A stretch of DNA of 61,825 bases from an uncultured Verrucomicrobiota bacterium (GCA_903848465.1 CAINGK010000058.1:1-61825), one strand, 5' to 3'. Counted from the first letter of the stretch, positions 1-9,128 are shown. Notes: a model not told the origin generated them from the letters alone. Numbers and translations are program-made.

Positions 1-23
1 CCCACCCCTCGCCACCGCTCGCG

Positions 24-97
24 GCACGCCCCATTGGGGGCTGCTGCGTTCGGCATCGCTACGCTCGCCTCACTCCGCAGCCCCCAATGGGGCGTGC
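24..97. repeat. Hairpin-forming inverted repeat at left edge
   Basis: A 21-nt arm at 24-44 is perfectly complementary to 77-97, with a 32-nt loop between them. The right arm lies inside the 91-bp repeat. The left arm is a second, inverted copy of its CCCCATTGGGGG core. This suggests that the full element is itself palindromic and larger than the 91 bp shared with the other end. Confidence 0.8.
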
Positions 98-141
98 ATT
101 GCAAGGCTAAAGCCTTTTACAGAACAGACTTTACACCCCCC
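51..141. repeat. Left copy of 91-bp terminal inverted repeat
   Basis: Positions 51-141 match the reverse complement of 61735-61825 base for base over 91 bp. The unit contains the motif CCCCCAATGGGG and the small palindrome AAGGCTTTAGCCTT-like core near 102-116. The match stops at 141/61735, so that is a real element boundary. The other boundary is cut by the right end of the window. It is probably a dispersed genomic repeat rather than a gene. Confidence 0.9.
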
Positions 142-317
142 TTCTCGCGCTCGAGGGCATCCAGGAAATCGAGAATGCCAGCAGCGGCCACACCCTGCGC
201 CTCCGGTGTGCTGCGCGCGAGGGCCGTGGTCGTCGCCTCGGAGAAAGCCTGGGGAATCCAAAGGCTGAACGGAGCGAGGCTGGCGTGTTTAAGAAAGGAG
301 CGGCGTGAAGTGATCAT
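117..317 (-). pseudogene. Truncated N-terminus of Tat-exported serine hydrolase (beta-lactamase family)
   Basis: The reading frame begins with a twin-arginine-type export signal (TSRRSFLK near residues 3-10, then a hydrophobic stretch). It continues with STPEAQGV and an ILDFLDALE helix, the typical start of class C beta-lactamase-like serine hydrolases, which are usually 350-450 residues long. Only about 58 residues are present. At position 141 the frame runs into the 91-bp repeat, which supplies the last few codons and a stop. The S-x-x-K catalytic region is absent. The sequence therefore looks like a gene cut by a repeat insertion or rearrangement. The family call rests on the short motif and is moderately sure. 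Confidence 0.6.
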
Positions 318-449
318 GGGCGGAGATTACAAGAGCGAGTGTGAAAATGACAAGCACTCATCCGTCGGCGAAGGCGATGACGAGCAGGATGATTTCATCA
401 TGGCAAACAGCAGCGAGTAGAAATAACCACCTCCTGTTGAATCAATGCC

Positions 450-1949
450 TTATTTGAAAACAACCTTTGGTACGTATTTCTTGATCTCCACACGAGCCTC
501 TTCGGCGCAGAGACACTTTTTGCCTGCAATGACGAGATTTTCGATCTCCACGCCGCTGATTTCGTGCTCCGCGTCCAAGCCCTGCAAACGGGAGGGCTTT
601 TCGGCCGCATGCTCAAAAGAATTGTCCTTGATGAGCACGCCACGCATCCGTCCTTTTCCCTCTTCATCCTGGATTTTGATCTCGATATGCATGCGTTTTT
701 TGTCGCCACCAATGAACTCGAAGTGATTGCCCACCCAGCGCGAGTCCGTGATCTCCGCGCCGGAGTAGTCATAGACAACGATGCCACGGTCCGCATGCAC
801 GACGGCATTGTTTTCAAAGCTCACGTTGCTGAGCTTCTTTTCATAGACTTCGGTGCCGATTTTGAGCGCCGATTTTACGGTCCAGCAGACGTTGTCACGA
901 AACACAATGTCCGTCATGTCACGCCGTATGCCATAGCGCAGTTTCACGGCTATGGAGTCGTCGTTGCTGCTGATAAAGCATTTTTCAATCAGGACATGCG
1001 AAGAGTTGTCGGGGTCAAAGCCGTCCGTGTTCGCCTCCCACGGGAAGGTGGGATCATCGTAGATCGTGTTGGTGATGAGTTTGACCCTTGAGAAGCGCAG
1101 GTTTTCCGTCTCGATGAGATGCACGCCCCAGGTGCCTGAATCCCGCAGGATGACATCTTCAACGACGATGTTTTTGGCACGCAGGGAGCGGATCAATTTA
1201 CTCCTGCTGGCCGACGAGTTTTTACCGGAGAGCCGCAAGGCTCGTCCCTGGCCATCAATCACGCCGTGTCCCTGGATGCGCACGTTTTCACAGTCGATGA
1301 GATGAATGAACTGTGTGCCAAGCTCGCCCATCGGATGATCCTCCAGGCTGCCGGTACCTTTGAGAATGGCTCCGGCGGCCAGATGCAGTGTGAGGTGGCT
1401 TTTCATCCGCAGCTCACCCGTGCGGTAGATGCCCGGCGGCACGAGCAGCACGCCTTTCTTTGCCGCCACTTCGTCAATGGCATGCTGAATGGCTGTGGTC
1501 TGCACTGCTTCCGCAGAACTCGTCACCCCGAACTGGGTGAGATCAAACACACCACTTTGCGGCAGCACGGCTTCAGGAGCATCGGCAAAGAGAAAAAAAC
1601 GTGGCAGCTTGTTCACCTGAATGTGTAGCAGGTGTGGCTGCGACAACTCAAAAGACAACGTGCTGCCCGTCGCCTTAGCTTGAATGCCATCGCGATGCGG
1701 ACTGATGTCGAAGCTTGAAATGGCCTCCCACGTCGTGATTTCCACTTTTACCGTGCCGGTGAAAGCAAAGTGGGCATATCCTACATTCATCACCGTGCCG
1801 CAGGCCGCCACCGGAGTGCCGTTGACCTTCACCGTGTAGTCGGCATTAGGCGCATCACCAGGCACCAGCGGATAAGGCGTCACCGCATGCAGCGGACCGG
1901 GGAAGATTGCTGCTCCAAGAATGAACAAAGTCGTGAGGAAGAATTTCAT
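450..1949 (-). CDS. Secreted glycoside hydrolase family 28-like (polygalacturonase-type) protein
   Basis: The 499-residue protein has a signal peptide (about residues 1-22) and an N-terminal beta domain of about 110 residues. A right-handed beta-helix then starts at FDLTQFGV (135-142), where the usual segment introducing pectin-lyase folds is seen (about 150-200). GH28 acid motifs are recognisable as NTDGFDPD (307-314) and NDDSIAVK (329-336). The usual third motif G-H-G is not obvious; SALKIGTE takes its place, so substrate or activity may differ from true polygalacturonases. Family members cleave galacturonan or related plant polysaccharides outside the cytoplasm. The gene is divergent from the formate-THF ligase across about 140 bp. 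Confidence 0.85.
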   Translation of the reverse strand: MKFFLTTLFILGAAIFPGPLHAVTPYPLVPGDAPNADYTVKVNGTPVAACGTVMNVGYAHFAFTGTVKVEITTWEAISSFDISPHRDGIQAKATGSTLSFELSQPHLLHIQVNKLPRFFLFADAPEAVLPQSGVFDLTQFGVTSSAEAVQTTAIQHAIDEVAAKKGVLLVPPGIYRTGELRMKSHLTLHLAAGAILKGTGSLEDHPMGELGTQFIHLIDCENVRIQGHGVIDGQGRALRLSGKNSSASRSKLIRSLRAKNIVVEDVILRDSGTWGVHLIETENLRFSRVKLITNTIYDDPTFPWEANTDGFDPDNSSHVLIEKCFISSNDDSIAVKLRYGIRRDMTDIVFRDNVCWTVKSALKIGTEVYEKKLSNVSFENNAVVHADRGIVVYDYSGAEITDSRWVGNHFEFIGGDKKRMHIEIKIQDEEGKGRMRGVLIKDNSFEHAAEKPSRLQGLDAEHEISGVEIENLVIAGKKCLCAEEARVEIKKYVPKVVFK

Positions 1950-2088
1950 GATTAGCGGATCGCTGCTTCACGGGCTAGCAGCTTTGAGTTTATCATTTTT
2001 CTATTGTCCCGTCGGCAATGCAAATATTGTCGTTGGAAAAGCCTTTGCTTCACAGCGGCCCTTGCCACTTTGCGCACTTCCATCCCGC

Positions 2089-3705
2089 ATGCACCCGGAC
2101 ATTTCTCCCATCGCCGCCGATCTTGGCATTGCGCCAGAGCACCTCATTCTGCACGGACGCCACATGGCCAAGGTCAGTCTCAAGGCCCTGCAAGATAAAC
2201 CGCAGCGTGGGAAATTGATCCTTGTCTCCGCTATCACCCCCACCCCGGCGGGCGAAGGCAAAACAACCGTTTCCATTGGTCTCTCACAAGGATTGAAAAA
2301 GATCGGGCAGAGCGTGGCCCTGGCGCTGCGCCAGCCTTCGATGGGTCCTGTCTTTGGCCGCAAAGGCGGTGCCACCGGCGGCGGTAAAAGCACCGTGCTG
2401 CCCGCGCATTCGATCAATCTGCATTTCACGGGTGACTTCCATGCCATCACTTGCGCGCACAACCTGCTCTCCGCCGTGATCGACAATCAGCTCTTTCAAG
2501 GCGAGGCGCGGCTGTCCCCGGAACGCGTGCTGTGGAAGCGTGTCATGGACATGAACGACCGTGCGCTGCGCAGCGTGCGCACCTCCGTTGGCAAGCCGAC
2601 CGAGCGCGCCTCAGGCTTCGACATCACCGCCGCCTCCGAAATCATGGCGATCATGTGCCTCGCCGAGTCGCTGCCGGATTTACGCCAGCGCCTCGAACGC
2701 ATCGTCGTCGGCTTCACCGCCGAGGGCGAGCCAGTCTATGCCAAGGAATTTCGCGTCACCGGTGCCATGATGGCGCTGCTGCGTGAGGCGCTGCCGCCCA
2801 ATCTGGTGCAGAGCGTGGAAGGCGTGCCCGCTTTCCTGCACGGCGGCCCGTTTGCCAACATCGCGCATGGCTGCAATTCCGTTCTGGCCACGCGCATGGC
2901 GCTCGCCCATGCCGACTACGCCGTCACCGAGGCTGGATTCGCCTTCGATCTCGGCGGTGAAAAATTCATGCACATCAAGTGCCGGCAGAGCGGCCTCGCG
3001 CCTGCGGCCATTGTCATCGTGGCCACTGTGCGTGCGCTCAAGATGCATGGCGGTGTTCCCTTGGATCAGCTCACTCAGACCGATACCGCCGCCCTCAGCC
3101 GGGGGTTGGAAAATCTGGCTGCGCATCTTGACAGCGCCGCCCAGTTTCAGCGTCCTGTCATCGTGGCGGTCAATCAGTTCACCAACGATCATCCCGATGA
3201 ACTCGCCTTGGTGCATGAGTTCTGCCAGTCACGCGGCGTCCCCAGTGCCACGGCCAATGTCTTTGGCGAAGGCGGGTCAGGGGCGGTCGAACTCGCCGAA
3301 AAAGTACTCGCCGCAGTGGCGCAAGAAACCCCGCCGCTGCCGTTCCTCTATCAAGCCGACGACAGCGTTGAGGCCAAGCTCACCGCTATCGCCACCAAAA
3401 TCTACGGTGCCGATGGCGTGCAGCTCACCGATGAAGCGCGGGCCAAACTAGCGCTGTTTGCCCGCAGCGGCTTCGATAAACTGCCGCTCTGCATGGCCAA
3501 AACGCAGGACTCCCTCTCTGACGATGCGAAAAAGCGCGGACGTCCACGCGGTTTCACCATCACTGTCCGCGACTTTGAAATCGCCAACGGCGCGGGATTC
3601 CTCGTTGCCTTGACCGGCACCATGATGCGCATGCCAGCGCTGCCGAAGGTGCCCGCCGCCGAGCGCATCCAGGTCACAGATGACGGTATCATGAGCGGCA
3701 TTTAG
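2089..3705 (+). CDS. fhs: Formate--tetrahydrofolate ligase
   Basis: This enzyme joins formate to tetrahydrofolate using ATP and gives 10-formyl-THF for purine synthesis and initiator-tRNA formylation. The ATP-binding signature PTPAGEGKTT lies at residues 51-60, followed by the conserved QPSMGPVFGRKGGATGGG segment and DFHAITCAHNLL. The open frame extends upstream to 1921. The start at 2089 (MHPDISPIA) gives 538 residues, close to the usual 550-560, and removes a leader with no similarity to the family. No strong ribosome-binding site is seen. It stands alone, with no other C1 genes beside it, though fmt, which uses the product, lies at 57224. Confidence 0.95.
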   Translation: MHPDISPIAADLGIAPEHLILHGRHMAKVSLKALQDKPQRGKLILVSAITPTPAGEGKTTVSIGLSQGLKKIGQSVALALRQPSMGPVFGRKGGATGGGKSTVLPAHSINLHFTGDFHAITCAHNLLSAVIDNQLFQGEARLSPERVLWKRVMDMNDRALRSVRTSVGKPTERASGFDITAASEIMAIMCLAESLPDLRQRLERIVVGFTAEGEPVYAKEFRVTGAMMALLREALPPNLVQSVEGVPAFLHGGPFANIAHGCNSVLATRMALAHADYAVTEAGFAFDLGGEKFMHIKCRQSGLAPAAIVIVATVRALKMHGGVPLDQLTQTDTAALSRGLENLAAHLDSAAQFQRPVIVAVNQFTNDHPDELALVHEFCQSRGVPSATANVFGEGGSGAVELAEKVLAAVAQETPPLPFLYQADDSVEAKLTAIATKIYGADGVQLTDEARAKLALFARSGFDKLPLCMAKTQDSLSDDAKKRGRPRGFTITVRDFEIANGAGFLVALTGTMMRMPALPKVPAAERIQVTDDGIMSGI

Positions 3706-3750
3706 CCGTAACTATGCAGTAGGGATTCAAAGGGCGCTGCTGAAAGCTCT

Positions 3751-4006
3751 AGCGCCCACGCGAGCGCGAAGCGTCTTGGAGTGCGGTGACAGAGATGCAT
3801 GGCGCAAGCCTGCATCGACGGCACCGCTTTCGTGGGGGCCAGAGTGCTGTTCGTCCGCAGCACTCTATTCGGCCTGCGAAAGCAGCAGCGCTTTGGCGTG
3901 GTGCAGAACGCTCTTCCTCATTACCGCACCCTCCACTCTGCGAAAGCGGCGTCGCGCCGAGGCTTGCCGCACGCACTCCAAGACGCTTCGCGCTCGCGTG
4001 GGTGCT
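3751..4006. repeat. MITE-like 256-bp element with 35-bp inverted termini
   Basis: The 429-bp gap between the formate ligase and the transporter is mostly this element. Bases 3751-3785 pair with 3972-4006, with one mismatch in 35. The interior (about 186 bp) carries further short inverted segments, such as ACCGCTTTCG/CGAAAGCGG. No credible gene is inside, although several frames stay open because of the GC content. The form fits a non-autonomous MITE or a structured dispersed repeat. No target-site duplication is obvious. The remaining sequence (3706-3750, 4007-4134) shows nothing recognisable. Confidence 0.75.
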
Positions 4007-4134
4007 GGGCTTCCTGCCGCGAGCCTTCACCCCCTGGTGCGTTTGAGCCTGCATCTTACCAAGGTTTCGACTGCATGGTTACGGTTTAGCGAAGTCTTGC
4101 CGCCAGCAGGCTAACGCTCTAGCTTGCACTGCGC

Positions 4135-6183
4135 ATGATCCTGGCCCGCACGCTTATCTTTGGTTTTCCGTTGCTCGTTGCAGCGGTGGCTGGCTGGTCG
4201 GTGCGGGAGTCCAGGCGCAGCCGCACAGACCGCACCGATGGAGTGGTGGTGATGCTGACGCAGGGCGTGCCCGTGCTGAATCCCTTCCTCCCAGCGACTG
4301 AGGCTGAGCGCGAGATCGCGGATTTGGTGCATGAACCGCTGATTCGACTCGGCTCCGACGGCACGCTCCAACCAGGACTGGCAGAGTTCTGGCGCTGGAC
4401 GCAGGATGTGACCTGCTGGTTTGCGGATGAAGCGACCGCAAAACGGGCGCAGGAGTTGCTCCAGGCCCAGATTGGCGAGAAAAACCGTTGGGCCGAGTGG
4501 CATCTCAGTTCCGTGCGCGTGCTGGAAAACCGGCTGCTGCTGAGTTTCACCGAGCCCAATTCCGCAGGGGTACAGCAGGCCTTTGAAGTTGTAGCTGGGT
4601 TGCAGATCAAACCCGTCGTGTTCTGGCGCATCGAGCGCGGCACGCCGCTGCGCCAAGCGTGGGATCGGTTCATGAAAGAATCCCCGCAGGCGCGGCAGAT
4701 TCAACGCGTGTGGTTCGACGGAGCGAATGCCTGTGAAATCGTAGTGGCGGGGGAATCGCACCAGTTGCTCGAAGACATGCACCGCTTCTTGGACACTGGC
4801 ATGAATGAACCGGCTGCCATCAATCCGTTGGCTGAAGTCGGTGCCTTGAGTGAGCCGGTGCTTGATCTCGACATCCGCCCCGGCCAGCATTGGCATGATG
4901 GGACGCCCGCGACGGCGGATGACGCCAAAGCAACGATTGAATTTTTGCGTAGCAACGACTGGCCGCTGCCGAACCGTGAAGCGCTGAGCAACATCCAGAC
5001 GCTGGAGGCGCAGAACAACGGCTCCCGCCTGCATGTGTCGTTTCGTCGCCGCCAAGGCACGGCGCTTTGTGTGTTCGTGAATTTGCCGATGCTGCCCGCA
5101 GCGTGGCTGCGCGCGCATGCGGCGGTGCAGGAAGCTGATTTTACTCAGCATGCCCCGCCGGGCGCGGGAACGCACCGCATTGCCGCACGGGACACCCGCT
5201 CGCTCCTGCTGGCACCGGTGCAGCAGGACAAAGCGCAGCCGCGTTTTTTGTTCAACTTCTCCGCCTCGCCGCTGATGACGCAGATTGGCGTGCGCACGCA
5301 TACCGTGGATCTGGTCTGGCCTGCGGCGGATCGCACGCATCTGGAACAGTTGCGTTTCACCCCGCCGCGCCAGCGCTTGGTGGTGCTATGGAACACCCGC
5401 CATGAAGTTTTGCAGCACGAGCACTGCCGTGAGGCGCTGGCGCTGGCTACAGACAGGGATGCCCTCATTCGCACCCTGCCGGGGCGTCTGGGGCTTGTGG
5501 ATGCCAGCTTGTTTGCACCCGGTCTGTGGTTCAGCACTCAGGCGAAGAGTCCGCCGTTCCAACTGGAGCAGGCGCGCCAAATCCTCGCCGAGGCAGGCTG
5601 GCCGCGTGATGTCACCGGGATTGCGCGTAGCCCAGAGCACTCGTTTCGCTTCACGCTGCTCGTTCCTGGCGGCGACGCGCTGCACACCCGCACGGCGGAG
5701 CTGCTCGTGGCACAGTGGCGCAGGCTTGGGGCGGAGGTGAAGATTGAACAAGTCCCAGACGCTGCAGCTCTCGCGCAGCGCTTGCATGAGCACCGGTTTG
5801 AAGCCGTGCTGCTGGACCAGCGCTTCGAAGTCTCGTGGGACCAGTTGCCCTGGTGGCACTCGGCGCAGGCCAAAACCGGCGGCAGTAATTTCTGCGGCAT
5901 AGCCGATCCGCAAATCGATCTCGCGCTGGAAGCCTTGGCCTCTGAGTTTGATCCCGACCAGGTGCCAAAAAGGGTGCGTGAGTTGGAGTCCCGGCTGCTG
6001 CCCTTGCATCCCATGCTCACCTTGTTCACCACGCATGACGAGGCTGCGGCCATGCCGACCTTGCATGAACAGGGTGCCACGAGCGGCCCGGTCTCGGCCT
6101 GGACACTGCAAATGCTTGCCGGGCAGCCGAAGCGTGCGCCGACGGCCCCCGTCATCAAACTTCAACTGCGTCTTCCCGAATGA
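4135..6183 (+). CDS. ABC transporter substrate-binding protein, family 5 (peptide/nickel type)
   Basis: This 682-residue protein begins with a hydrophobic N-terminal segment (about 5-22) without a lipobox cysteine, so it is likely anchored or secreted. The mature part matches extracellular solute-binding proteins of the OppA/DppA family: LNPFLPATEAEREIADLVHE is the family's typical entry (placement of the first lobe), and ATDRDALIRTLPG and the LLVAQWRRLGAEVKIEQV segment are typical of the C-terminal lobe. It is longer than most members (500-600). The stop overlaps the start of the permease gene by 4 bases, and the ATPase follows, so the three form one importer operon. The ligand cannot be told from sequence. 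Confidence 0.85.
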   Translation: MILARTLIFGFPLLVAAVAGWSVRESRRSRTDRTDGVVVMLTQGVPVLNPFLPATEAEREIADLVHEPLIRLGSDGTLQPGLAEFWRWTQDVTCWFADEATAKRAQELLQAQIGEKNRWAEWHLSSVRVLENRLLLSFTEPNSAGVQQAFEVVAGLQIKPVVFWRIERGTPLRQAWDRFMKESPQARQIQRVWFDGANACEIVVAGESHQLLEDMHRFLDTGMNEPAAINPLAEVGALSEPVLDLDIRPGQHWHDGTPATADDAKATIEFLRSNDWPLPNREALSNIQTLEAQNNGSRLHVSFRRRQGTALCVFVNLPMLPAAWLRAHAAVQEADFTQHAPPGAGTHRIAARDTRSLLLAPVQQDKAQPRFLFNFSASPLMTQIGVRTHTVDLVWPAADRTHLEQLRFTPPRQRLVVLWNTRHEVLQHEHCREALALATDRDALIRTLPGRLGLVDASLFAPGLWFSTQAKSPPFQLEQARQILAEAGWPRDVTGIARSPEHSFRFTLLVPGGDALHTRTAELLVAQWRRLGAEVKIEQVPDAAALAQRLHEHRFEAVLLDQRFEVSWDQLPWWHSAQAKTGGSNFCGIADPQIDLALEALASEFDPDQVPKRVRELESRLLPLHPMLTLFTTHDEAAAMPTLHEQGATSGPVSAWTLQMLAGQPKRAPTAPVIKLQLRLPE

Positions 6184-7508
6184 CGAGCCTGCAGCCGTTC
6201 TCTTTGCCGCCGCGTTGGCTGCCGTTGCGCCTGCTGCTCGGCGGCATGATCGCCGCATTGGTGCTGCTGCTAGCCAAGCACCACCCTCTGAGCGTGCTCT
6301 TCTCTGATGCGGCATCCGTGCCGGGCTTTGGGGTGCGTTGTGGCTCCAGCCTGATCGTGCTTGTCTTGGGATTGTCTATGGCGCTGTGCATCGCGCTGAT
6401 CGTGGGGCTGTTCGCACGGCAACTGGGGCCGCGCTTGGAGTTGTTGGTGGCCGTGCTGGGTCGTGCGCTTGCCTGCGTGCCGGTGGTGGTCGTGGTGTGG
6501 GGCTTCATCAGTGGCTGGATTGGCCGGTTGGGATGGCCGGTGGAGTCGCTGATGCTGGCACAGTTTCCAGACACTCTAGACTCCCGTCAGGTGCTGCTTG
6601 CACGCGCGCTGTGGGAGTTTCTGGCCCCGGCCTTGATCCTGGCACTGCCGCTGTGTGGCGAACTGATTCACTGTGTCATTGGGGATGGCCGAGCGACCCT
6701 GGATCTGGAATTTTCACTGCGCGCACGGGGCGTGCCCAAAGGATCGCGACTATGGCGGCATCATTTGAGTCAGTTGCTGCCATTGCTGCGGGTGCGCCTG
6801 CAGTCGCTTTGTCTGATGGTGCCGGTTTATCTGATCATCATCGAAGACGCGCTGCATTTCGTGGGCTGGGGGGACTGGCTCGCGCAAAGACTCCGTGCCG
6901 GTGATGCTCCTGCCATCGCCCTCGGCTGCCTCAGTGGCGGAGTCATGCTGGCGTTTTTGTGCGCCTGTCTGCAACTGCTGCCGGGTCGGCTGAAATCCGC
7001 CGGCGGTTTCGTGGCCACGCTGGCGTGGCAGCCGTGGTTGTTCTGGGCGCTTGGTGTGCTGGCGCTGGTGCCCGCGTCATCGCTGTCGTGGCTGGTCATT
7101 TGGGTTGCCGTTCTCGTGTCTGGCAGCGCTGGCTGGCATCAGACCTGGAACCAAATCGAGGCGGAGCTGCCTGTCGCTGCTGCCCGGGTGTTTGGCGCTC
7201 CAGAGTTGCTGATCTGGCGCAATCACTTTGCCGTCGTGCAGTGCCGCCTGCTTGTGGCCTGGATCTGCTCCGCATTTGCACAGACACTGCTGTGCGTCGC
7301 CGCCGCCTGTGCCTTGCTGCCCCGGTTGGTCGAGGAACTGAACGAACCGCTCGCCAAACTCTACCGGCCACTAGCCATCGCCACGGTGCAGGACTCCGCA
7401 CAGACCCTGGCAGACCCCACGGCGCTGCTGCAATCCGGCGGCATCATCGCGCTTGCCGCCTTGTGTTTGATCCAAGTCAGCCGCATCGTACAACCTCGAC
7501 TTTCCTGA
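6180..7508 (+). CDS. Oligopeptide-type ABC permease, apparently two permease modules in one chain
   Basis: The 442-residue protein is strongly hydrophobic. The first module contains membrane segments near 20-32, 54-78 and 92-112, and an EAA-type ATPase-contact loop at about 175-205 (FSLRARGVPKGSRLWRHHL). A second EAA-like loop appears at about 327-352 (ELPVAAARVFGAPELLIWRNHF), followed by another membrane segment. OppB- and OppC-type permeases are normally two proteins of about 300 residues. Here both EAA-like loops sit in one shortened polypeptide and no second permease gene is present. I infer a fused, reduced permease. The gene overlaps its upstream partner (ATGA) and is 4 bp from the ATPase. 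Confidence 0.75.
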   Translation: MTSLQPFSLPPRWLPLRLLLGGMIAALVLLLAKHHPLSVLFSDAASVPGFGVRCGSSLIVLVLGLSMALCIALIVGLFARQLGPRLELLVAVLGRALACVPVVVVVWGFISGWIGRLGWPVESLMLAQFPDTLDSRQVLLARALWEFLAPALILALPLCGELIHCVIGDGRATLDLEFSLRARGVPKGSRLWRHHLSQLLPLLRVRLQSLCLMVPVYLIIIEDALHFVGWGDWLAQRLRAGDAPAIALGCLSGGVMLAFLCACLQLLPGRLKSAGGFVATLAWQPWLFWALGVLALVPASSLSWLVIWVAVLVSGSAGWHQTWNQIEAELPVAAARVFGAPELLIWRNHFAVVQCRLLVAWICSAFAQTLLCVAAACALLPRLVEELNEPLAKLYRPLAIATVQDSAQTLADPTALLQSGGIIALAALCLIQVSRIVQPRLS

Positions 7509-7512
7509 GCCC

Positions 7513-8385
7513 ATGTCCGCCGAAGCCCCTGCCCCCAAAGACACCCCGCTGCTTTGCATCCGTGATTTGCAGATCGAATTCAGCCGCCACGACGCCGCGC
7601 CCGTGAAAGCCGTCAAAGGCATCAGCCTCGAACTCAAGCGCGGAGAGTCCATCGCCCTCGTCGGTGAAAGCGGCAGCGGCAAAAGCGCCACCGCCCTCTC
7701 GTTTGCCCGGCTGCTGCCCGAGCCGCCCGCCAACATCAGCGCGCGTCAGATGACGCTAAACGGCCACGAGATTCTCGAAATGAACGAGCGCGAACTGCGC
7801 GCCATCCGTGGCAAGGAGATCGCCTACATCTTCCAAGAACCGACGACCTCGCTCAATCCCGTACTCACCATCCGCACGCAGATTGCCGAAGCGCTCGCCC
7901 TCCATCGTCCTGATGTCAGCAAGGTCGGTCGTGACGACGAAATCGTGAAGTGGCTCGATAAGGTGGGCATTGTCGATTCACGCAAACGTCTGCATGCCTA
8001 CCCCCACGAACTCAGCGGCGGCATGCAGCAGCGCGTCATGATCGCCATGGCACTCTGCACCCAGCCCCAGCTGCTCATCGCCGACGAACCGACCACCGCG
8101 CTCGATGTCACCATTCAAAAGCAGATCATGGATCTGCTCGCGCAACTGCGCCGTGATCTCGACATGAGCATCATCCTCATCACCCACAATCTCGGTATCA
8201 TCCGCAGCGTGGTGGACCGCGTCGCCGTCATGTTCCGTGGCGAGATCGTCGAAACCGGCCCGGTGGATGAAGTCATCCGCAATCCGCAGCACCCTTACAC
8301 CAAGGCCCTCCTCGCCTGCGTGCCGCGCATGGGTCCAAAACAGCCCCGCTTGCACGCCATCGACTACACCGTGCTAGACGCATAA
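7513..8385 (+). CDS. Oligopeptide-type ABC transporter ATP-binding protein (OppD/DppD-like)
   Basis: This cytoplasmic ATPase powers the importer encoded just upstream. Walker A is GESGSGKSA, the Q-loop is [10 protein letters not shown], the ABC signature is LSGGMQQRV, and Walker B is [12 protein letters not shown], all in the expected order. The C-terminal oligopeptide-family extension ([12 protein letters not shown]) is present but cut short: 290 residues instead of about 320-340. Only one ATPase gene is in the operon, whereas many Opp/Dpp systems have two. It could act as a homodimer with the two-module permease. The start follows the permease stop by 4 bases. Confidence 0.92.
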   Translation: MSAEAPAPKDTPLLCIRDLQIEFSRHDAAPVKAVKGISLELKRGESIALVGESGSGKSATALSFARLLPEPPANISARQMTLNGHEILEMNERELRAIRGKEIAYIFQEPTTSLNPVLTIRTQIAEALALHRPDVSKVGRDDEIVKWLDKVGIVDSRKRLHAYPHELSGGMQQRVMIAMALCTQPQLLIADEPTTALDVTIQKQIMDLLAQLRRDLDMSIILITHNLGIIRSVVDRVAVMFRGEIVETGPVDEVIRNPQHPYTKALLACVPRMGPKQPRLHAIDYTVLDA

Positions 8386-8427
8386 TCGGCATTGCAGCCC
8401 ACCGGAATGCCATGGTAGCCTCAGGGC

Positions 8428-8898
8428 ATGAAAGCTTGGCTCATCCTTTTGGCCTTGGCAGCGCCGCTCAGCGCGCAGGTGATCCTGCCGACCACCGGCA
8501 GCAAGTTTGACACCCGCACCATCAACGGCAGCGGTGGCAACACCGGAGTCAGCGTCAACAACGCCACCAAGCCCGCGCCGCCGACCAAGACCAAGCTCAC
8601 CTCCTACTTCCTGCTTGGGGAGCCACGGCAGTGGAAAAGCACGGACGGCAAATCGCTGCTTGGCACCATCATCACCTTTGAGGAATCCGTGCTCGAATTT
8701 GACGCCGCCAATCCCGCCGCCGCGCGTGAAGCCGTCGCCAAAGCTCCGCCCGCCAAGATGCCTGCGAAGCCCACGCTCATCCGCGAGGGCAAGGTGCGCC
8801 TGCTGGTGAATCAAAAGCCCGTCGAGGTGCCCATGGAACGTCTGAGCGAAGAGGACCGCAAGTATGTCGATGATTTGAACGCAAGGCTCCCCAAGTGA
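8428..8898 (+). CDS. Secreted small protein with SHD1-like domain
   Basis: The protein has 156 residues. An N-terminal signal peptide (MKAWLILLALAAPLSAQ) precedes a low-complexity Thr/Asn/Ser and Pro-rich stretch. The C-terminal half has the pattern of SLA1-homology-domain-1-like modules common in Planctomycetes and Verrucomicrobia: REWKS-like opening (RQWKSTDGKS), a beta segment, then the closing VPMERLSEEDRKYV motif. Its function is unknown; such domains are usually found on secreted proteins. A small lipoprotein gene follows 29 bp downstream on the same strand. The domain call is by pattern and moderately sure. Confidence 0.65.
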   Translation: MKAWLILLALAAPLSAQVILPTTGSKFDTRTINGSGGNTGVSVNNATKPAPPTKTKLTSYFLLGEPRQWKSTDGKSLLGTIITFEESVLEFDAANPAAAREAVAKAPPAKMPAKPTLIREGKVRLLVNQKPVEVPMERLSEEDRKYVDDLNARLPK

Positions 8899-8927
8899 TT
8901 TCAGTCCGATCAACCCAACCAGCACCC

Positions 8928-9128
8928 ATGAAACCAGCAAGCACCGCCACCCTCCTCCTCCTCGCTGCGGCTTTGCTGCCCAGTTGCAAAGTATTGAACG
9001 ACAAGTCGCCGCCCAAAACTCGCCAGGAAATGGAAGCCGAGACCCGCGCCGGCAAGGTACCAGATACTCTGCGCGATCCACGGCCAGAAATGCCACCAAT
9101 GGGACCTCTGGGCATGCCCATGCGCTGA
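8928..9128 (+). CDS. Small lipoprotein, unknown function
   Basis: The 66-residue product has a lipoprotein signal: a hydrophobic run LLLLAAALLPSC with the lipobox cysteine at about residue 22. The start at 8928 (MKPAS) was chosen over an in-frame start at 8895 because it gives a normal signal peptide and avoids overlap with the preceding gene. The mature part is short, charged and then Pro/Met-rich. The last codons and stop lie inside the first unit of the 205-bp tandem repeat, so the 3' end may have been remodelled by that repeat. Confidence 0.6.
   Translation: MKPASTATLLLLAAALLPSCKVLNDKSPPKTRQEMEAETRAGKVPDTLRDPRPEMPPMGPLGMPMR

Noticed and set aside
3776..4114. Several overlapping open frames in the gap after fhs
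   Set aside because: All overlap the inverted-repeat element, none shows a motif, and open frames occur on both strands.
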